A stretch of 11,133 bases of DNA. It comes from SLFT01 sp964493075. GTDB lineage: Bacteria > Hydrogenedentota > Hydrogenedentia > Hydrogenedentales > CAITNO01. The DNA lies in assembly GCA_964493075.1 (NCBI GenBank), contig CAZBNU010000133.1:1-11133 (forward strand). The letters run 5' to 3'. Made by a program: the position numbers and the translations under genes. Below are positions 7,265 to 11,133 of the stretch, one piece after another (position 1 is the stretch's first letter; every line of letters begins with the position of its first letter). The notes below the pieces were generated by a model that ran no database searches, had not been told where the DNA came from, and saw nothing but the letters and a program-made list of their open reading frames with translations.

Positions 7265-7294
7265 TTGACTGTATCAAGCACGATACTTTATTAT
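7265..7294 (+). promoter_or_regulatory. Probable promoter of the oleABC operon with an operator palindrome in its spacer
   Basis: TTGACT (7265-7270) and TATTAT (7289-7294) are 18 bases apart and lie about 105 bases before the oleA start. The spacer holds a perfect inverted repeat GTATC-aagcac-GATAC (7271-7286) that touches the -35 box. A protein bound there would block or remodel the promoter. TTGACA at 7339-7344 is closer to oleA but has no -10 box at a proper distance. Confidence 0.55.
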
Positions 7295-7399
7295 CTTCTA
7301 GTTTCAGGCTTATTTTTCATATCAGCAATTGCACGGCGTTGACACATTTTTTCCAGTGGCGCAGTCATACAGCGCATAACAACACCAAAGGTATACATA

Positions 7400-8416
7400 A
7401 TGAGCGGTAATGTAGCAATTGAAGCCATGGCTTACGAAATCCCTACCCACCGGGTACTTTCCTCTTGGATAGAGGAACAGATAGCGGACACCATGGAGCG
7501 TTTGGGCGTTCCAAAGGGTACTTTGGAAGCACTTACAGGTATTAAGGAACGGCTTTTTTGGGATGTGGGCGTCATGCCCAGTGATGTAGCCACCCGCGCT
7601 GCCCGAAAGGTAATTGATGCCGCAGGCATTGATCCAAAGAAAATCGGGGTAATCATCAATTCGTCCGTCTGTAAAGATTATATTGAACCGTCTGTTGCTT
7701 CTATGGTGCATGCGAAGCTGGGGCTTTCACCCGATTGCGTCAACTATGACATCAGCAATGCCTGCTTGGGTTTCTTGAACGCCATGGAAGCGGTTTCCCT
7801 GATGATTGAAGCCGGGGAAGTGGAATACGGCCTGGTTGTGGATGGAGAAGGTGCGCGTGAGTTCATTGAAGGCACCATCAAGAGGCTCCAGCAGCCCGAC
7901 GTGGATGTGGATACCTTTTACAAGAACTTTGCCACCTTGACCCTTGGCTCCGGTGCTGTTGCTATGTTGTTGTGCCACAAGGACAAGGCTACCACCACCC
8001 ACATTCTCAATGGCGGGGTGAAACTGGCGGCGACAGAACACAATTGTCTTTGCTTTGGGCAACGTGACTTCCTGTTCACGGATGCCAAGGCCTTGTTGGT
8101 GGCTGGTGTAGACCTTGCGTCAAAAACGTGGCGCATCGCCAACAAAAAACTCCTGAACTGGAGTGACAAGACCATTGATAAATACATCCCGCATCAGGTA
8201 AGCACGGCAAACACCCAGGCACTGATAAAAACACTTGAACTGACCCTGGACAAGTTCGCCCTCACCTTCCCGACACTGGGCAATATCGGCCCGGCCTCGC
8301 TGCCTATTACGCTTGCCATTGCCGCAGAAAAGGCCATGCTCAAGGCTGGCGACCATGTAGCATTGCTCGGTATCGGCAGTGGGCTTAATTGCTCCATGAT
8401 GAGTGTCAAATGGTAG
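7400..8416 (+). CDS. oleA: OleA, acyl-CoA head-to-head condensing enzyme (thiolase superfamily)
   Basis: OleA joins two fatty acyl-CoAs by non-decarboxylative Claisen condensation to a 2-alkyl-3-ketoacid, the first step of long-chain olefin synthesis. The 338-residue sequence has the thiolase/KAS III landmarks: nucleophile C122 in ISNACLGF, H265 in IPHQVSTAN and N295 in GNIGPASLP. The glutamate that marks OleA rather than FabH is also present, E96 in VCKDYIEPS. The spacings E-C, C-H and H-N (26, 143, 30) match X. campestris OleA (E117, C143, H285, N315; 26, 142, 30, numbers from memory). The adjacent oleB and oleC settle the identity against FabH. ATG 7400 gives the natural N-terminus; its ribosome site is modest (AAAGG, 8 bases upstream). 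The stop overlaps the oleB start, which suggests translational coupling. Confidence 0.95.
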   Translation: MSGNVAIEAMAYEIPTHRVLSSWIEEQIADTMERLGVPKGTLEALTGIKERLFWDVGVMPSDVATRAARKVIDAAGIDPKKIGVIINSSVCKDYIEPSVASMVHAKLGLSPDCVNYDISNACLGFLNAMEAVSLMIEAGEVEYGLVVDGEGAREFIEGTIKRLQQPDVDVDTFYKNFATLTLGSGAVAMLLCHKDKATTTHILNGGVKLAATEHNCLCFGQRDFLFTDAKALLVAGVDLASKTWRIANKKLLNWSDKTIDKYIPHQVSTANTQALIKTLELTLDKFALTFPTLGNIGPASLPITLAIAAEKAMLKAGDHVALLGIGSGLNCSMMSVKW

Positions 8417-9309
8417 TGGATACGTCGCCCTTCAAATCCCTGTACCCCTTTGATTCCAATTGGTACGATTTGGGCGGCCTCCAATATCATTATCTGGATG
8501 AGGGCAAGGACGCTTCAGGAAAGAATACCGCCGTGGTCATGGTACACGGCAATCCCACTTGGTCTTTCTATTACCGCAATCTGATTACTGCGGTCCGTGA
8601 ACAGCATCGCGTTATTGTACCCGACCACATTGGTTGTGGCATGTCAGACAAGCCACAGAATTATTCCTATACCCTGAAACAGCACACGGATAATCTGGAA
8701 GCGCTCATTGAGCATTTGGGGATTGAACGGGTGACTTTAGTGGTGCATGACTGGGGCGGCGCCATCGGTATGGGCTATGCACAGCGGCATCCCGAAAAAA
8801 TTGCTGGCTTCGTGGTGTTGAACACCGCCGTATTCTTTCCGCCCCATATTCCTTTCAGCATCAAAATGTGCAGATTCCCTGTCTATGGCAGTCTGCTGGT
8901 GCGTGGCCTTAACGGTTTCCTGCTCACCGCGCTCGTTTTTGGCACCTCCCAGCGCAAGCGTTTCAACCAGCAGGTTCGGGCGGGTTATCTTGCTCCCTAC
9001 AGCAGTTGGGCGAACCGGATTGCCATACACCGCTTCGTGCAGGATATTCCGTTGGAAGCCAACCATCCCACAAAACCCGTTGTGGATGCGTTGGAGCCCG
9101 GTCTGGTGCAATTCCGCGAGCACCCCATGATCATCTTCTGGGGCAAGGATGATATCTGCTTTACCGAACGCGATTATCTGCCCCACTGGCAAAAGCATTT
9201 TCCCAATGCGGAAATGCATACCTTTGAGAAGGCCGGGCACTTTGTGCTGGAAGACGCCCACGAAAAGATAATCCCCAAAGTATTGGAATTTTTGGAACAG
9301 CATCATTAG
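8410..9309 (+). CDS. oleB: OleB, beta-lactone decarboxylase (alpha/beta hydrolase, haloalkane-dehalogenase type)
   Basis: OleB opens the cis-beta-lactone made by OleC and releases CO2, giving the cis-olefin. The 299-residue sequence is a full alpha/beta hydrolase. It has oxyanion motif VMVHGNPTWSF (43-53), nucleophile elbow VVHDWGGAIG with D114 rather than serine (haloalkane-dehalogenase type), a cap region around 140-215, the probable acid in FWGKDD (D248) and catalytic H277 in KAGHFVLED. D114 has the same number as the nucleophile reported for X. campestris OleB. ATG 8410 is chosen because it overlaps the oleA stop by 7 bases and gives an ordinary OleB start. A TTG at 8389 is in frame but would add seven residues inside oleA. 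The protein stands alone here, whereas some actinobacteria fuse OleB to OleC. Confidence 0.94.
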   Translation: MVVDTSPFKSLYPFDSNWYDLGGLQYHYLDEGKDASGKNTAVVMVHGNPTWSFYYRNLITAVREQHRVIVPDHIGCGMSDKPQNYSYTLKQHTDNLEALIEHLGIERVTLVVHDWGGAIGMGYAQRHPEKIAGFVVLNTAVFFPPHIPFSIKMCRFPVYGSLLVRGLNGFLLTALVFGTSQRKRFNQQVRAGYLAPYSSWANRIAIHRFVQDIPLEANHPTKPVVDALEPGLVQFREHPMIIFWGKDDICFTERDYLPHWQKHFPNAEMHTFEKAGHFVLEDAHEKIIPKVLEFLEQHH

Positions 9310-9323
9310 GAGCAGGTCTCGTT

Positions 9324-10970
9324 GTGGAACAATACAATATCGCACAGGGACTTGCTGACATGGCGGCGCGTGCGCCTTTCCGTCCAGGCATCATATTGCC
9401 TGCCGGACGGGATGGACAGGGACGTTCCAGGTTCACCCAGTTGAGCTTCCGGCAGATGAATGAACTGTGTGACCGGTACGCTCACGGCTTATCGAAGAAT
9501 GGCATTGCACGGGGACAGCGCGTTCTCTTACTGATAAAACCGGGCGCTGAACTGATCGGGGTCTGTTTTGCACTCATGAAAATTGGCGCGGTGCCCGTAT
9601 TGATTGATCCGGGCATGGGGCGCAAGGCATTTTTGCAGTGCGTGAGCGAGACGGCGCCGGAAGCCATCATTGCCATTCCCATTGCGCACTTTTTGCGTCG
9701 CCTATTCCCGAAACCCTTCAAAACGGCAAAACACACCTTCACCGTAGGCAAGCGCCGTTTTCCGGGAACCCTGCACCTGGAGGCCTGTTGCCCTCCGGTA
9801 AGGACGCCTTTTCCCGTAGCGCCCACCACACTGGAAGAAGAGGCAGCCATCGCCTTTACTTCCGGAGGAACGGGTATCCCGAAAGGGGTGCTCTATCTGC
9901 AGGGCATGTTTCAGGAAGTCATCCGCGCCATGCGCGAAGACCTGGACATGGCGGAAGGGGAAGTACATCTCGCCGCCATGTATATCTTCGCTCTGTTCAA
10001 TCCCGCTCTGGGCATTACCACGGTTATTCCCGATATGGATGCCCGCAAGACGGCACAGGTCAATCCTGCCTATCTGGTGGAAGCCATTCAGACCCACGGC
10101 GTAACCATGAGCATGGGGTCGCCTACCATCTGGAAGAAGGTCAACCGGTACTGTCTGGAGAATGAAATTCGCCTGCCCTCCATAAAGCACATCTTTATCT
10201 TTGGAGCGCCGGTGTCGCCTGTGGTCATCAGGGAACTGAGTTCTCTTTTTGAGGGCGGCGAGGTATGTACGCCCTACGGTGCAACAGAGGCGCTGCCCGT
10301 CACGAATATCGAACACGAGGAAATCCTGAGTGAAACCGCCGCGAAAACAGATCAGGGCGCCGGGGTATGTATCGGGACAGCGGTAAAAGGCGTCACTGTG
10401 CGCATCATTCCCATCAGCGATGAGCCCATTGAAAACTGGGACGAAGCACTGGCATTGCCGCCGAATACAATTGGCGAAGTAGCGGTCAAGGGGGTTATGG
10501 TCACCCGCGAATACCTGAATCGTCCGGACGAAACGGCCAAAGCAAAGATAAACAGCCCGGACGGGGTCTGGCACCGCATGGGCGACATCGGCTATCTTGA
10601 CGAAAAAGGACGGCTGTGGTTTTGCGGACGCAAGGCGCATCGCGTGGAGACAGCGCAGGGAATGATGTTGCCGGTATGCTGTGAGAGTATCTTTAACCAG
10701 CATCCGAAGGTGGCGCGCACCGCCCTGGTGGGTATTGGCGCACCGGGCAGACAAAAGCCTGTGCTTGTGGTGGAGTTGTTGCCAGAGTACACGCCCGCAA
10801 ACGAAGAGACCCGGAAACGTATTGTTGCGGAACTGCTTGTGCTGGGATCCAGCCACGCACACACGCTGCCCGTTAAAGACATCCGCTTCCATCCCGCCTT
10901 CCCTGTAGATGTGCGTCACAACGCCAAAATCCAGCGGCAGGAACTCGCAAAATGGGCGGCAGGGAATTAG
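9324..10970 (+). CDS. oleC: OleC, ATP-dependent beta-lactone synthetase (ANL superfamily)
   Basis: OleC adenylates the 2-alkyl-3-hydroxyacid made by OleD and closes it to a beta-lactone. The 548-residue length fits the family. The phosphate loop is FTSGGTGIPKGV (178-189), the A5 motif YGATE (318-322), the A7 motif GDIGYLDEKGRLWFCGR (420-436), and the C-terminal lysine K535 in HNAKIQRQEL. The CGRKAHRVETAQGMMLPVCCE stretch is characteristic of OleC rather than fatty acyl-CoA ligases. The start is a GTG at 9324, 14 bases after oleB, with AGGAG 11 bases upstream; the next in-frame ATG (9360) would cut the conserved beginning. The third phosphate-loop residue is glycine (SGGTG) where serine or threonine is usual. 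Confidence 0.94.
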   Translation: MEQYNIAQGLADMAARAPFRPGIILPAGRDGQGRSRFTQLSFRQMNELCDRYAHGLSKNGIARGQRVLLLIKPGAELIGVCFALMKIGAVPVLIDPGMGRKAFLQCVSETAPEAIIAIPIAHFLRRLFPKPFKTAKHTFTVGKRRFPGTLHLEACCPPVRTPFPVAPTTLEEEAAIAFTSGGTGIPKGVLYLQGMFQEVIRAMREDLDMAEGEVHLAAMYIFALFNPALGITTVIPDMDARKTAQVNPAYLVEAIQTHGVTMSMGSPTIWKKVNRYCLENEIRLPSIKHIFIFGAPVSPVVIRELSSLFEGGEVCTPYGATEALPVTNIEHEEILSETAAKTDQGAGVCIGTAVKGVTVRIIPISDEPIENWDEALALPPNTIGEVAVKGVMVTREYLNRPDETAKAKINSPDGVWHRMGDIGYLDEKGRLWFCGRKAHRVETAQGMMLPVCCESIFNQHPKVARTALVGIGAPGRQKPVLVVELLPEYTPANEETRKRIVAELLVLGSSHAHTLPVKDIRFHPAFPVDVRHNAKIQRQELAKWAAGN

Positions 10971-10985
10971 AGAAAAACCCTTCTT

Positions 10986-11040
10986 CCTCTGCTATAATCT
11001 TCAAACACAGAGACGCAGAGGATACAGAGTTTCGCAGAGG
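10986..11040 (+). repeat. Short imperfect CAGAG repeat between oleC and oleD
   Basis: CAGAG recurs at 11008, 11016, 11025 and 11035, so units of 8, 9 and 10 bases. Two copies are extended to GCAGAGG (11015-11021 and 11034-11040), and both can pair with CCTCTGC at 10986-10992. The style (cacagagacgcagag..., then ctttgcgttaaa-like sequence at 11061-11071) resembles a low-complexity intergenic element that recurs in many environmental bacterial genomes. Its mobility or function is not known to me. Confidence 0.6.
10990..10998 (+). promoter_or_regulatory. Extended -10 promoter candidate for oleD
   Basis: TGCTATAAT is a perfect extended -10 element (TGnTATAAT) 20 bases after the oleC stop and 105 bases before the oleD start. 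No good -35 box lies 16-18 bases upstream, but extended -10 promoters can do without one. Transcription would start near 11005, placing the CAGAG repeat at the front of the message. Confidence 0.45.
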
Positions 11041-11102
11041 GTAACATTCTTCTCCGCAACTTTGCGTTAAAAACAGAACATCACCACTCAGGAGTACCCC
11101 CC

Positions 11103-11133
11103 ATGAAAGCATTGGTAACAGGCGGCGGCGGAT
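11103..11133 (+). CDS. oleD: OleD, 2-alkyl-3-oxoalkanoate reductase, 5' end only
   Basis: Only the first ten codons are in the window: MKALVTGGGG. This is the start of an NAD(P)-binding Rossmann fold of the extended short-chain dehydrogenase type (TGGxGF is expected next). GGAG lies 8 bases before the ATG. Position straight after oleABC on the same strand makes it OleD, which reduces the OleA product to a beta-hydroxyacid with NADPH. The sequence alone would fit any epimerase-type dehydrogenase, so the call rests on context. Confidence 0.8.
   Translation, partial: MKALVTGGGG

Noticed and set aside
7339..7344. Perfect TTGACA close to oleA
   Set aside because: No reasonable -10 box occurs 16-19 bases downstream; CATACA at 21 bases is too far and weak.
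7165..7410. 81-codon plus-strand ORF whose ATG overlaps the flavoprotein stop (ATGA)
   Set aside because: The overlap looks operon-like, but the translation has no recognisable domain and runs through the ole promoter and into oleA. The DNA is AT-rich and noncoding in character.
9702..10919. Minus-strand ORF of 405 codons opposite oleC
   Set aside because: oleC has all ANL motifs in order on the plus strand. The antisense translation is rich in His, Arg and Cys with no domain.
11008..11039. CAGAG units as a CRISPR array
   Set aside because: Units are 8-10 bases with no spacers and no cas genes nearby.

Overview
The window is about 11.1 kb of bacterial chromosome with roughly even GC content. 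Genes sit on both strands with no sign of phage, integrase or transposase. Several traits point loosely to the PVC group or a neighbouring, mostly uncultivated phylum (Planctomycetota, Lentisphaerota, Verrucomicrobiota, Hydrogenedentota and similar): a large secreted right-handed beta-helix protein with a C-terminal beta-sandwich-type segment, a histone H1-like lysine-rich tail on an enzyme, an ole (long-chain olefin) cluster, and a CAGAG-type intergenic repeat. This placement is inference from gene style, not from a marker gene.

Left part, minus strand (4582 down to 1). Three genes read leftward: a Tat-exported gamma-glutamyltransferase-family Ntn hydrolase, a small uncharacterised protein 28 bases behind it, and, after a 100-base gap holding an inverted repeat, a signal-peptide-bearing beta-helix protein that runs off the left edge with its 3' end missing. 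The hydrolase keeps the catalytic threonine and the Gly-Gly motif but has changed most of the residues that hold the gamma-glutamyl substrate in the E. coli enzyme.

Middle, plus strand (4785-7168). A tRNA-Leu(CAA) with its own promoter is followed by a structured leader and a two-gene operon. The first gene encodes an inositol-monophosphatase-type phosphatase carrying about 140 residues of histone H1-like lysine/alanine-rich tail. The second encodes a small FMN flavoprotein with a compact four-cysteine motif as in iron-sulfur flavoproteins.

Right part, plus strand (7265 to the end). A promoter with a palindrome between its -35 and -10 boxes precedes oleA, oleB and oleC, followed by the first bases of oleD. 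Together these encode head-to-head hydrocarbon synthesis. OleA condenses two fatty acyl-CoAs to a beta-ketoacid, OleD reduces it to a beta-hydroxyacid, OleC closes a beta-lactone using ATP, and OleB decarboxylates the lactone to a cis-olefin. oleA and oleB overlap and oleB and oleC are 14 bases apart. oleD is separated by 132 bases that carry an extended -10 promoter and a short imperfect CAGAG repeat, so it may be transcribed on its own.
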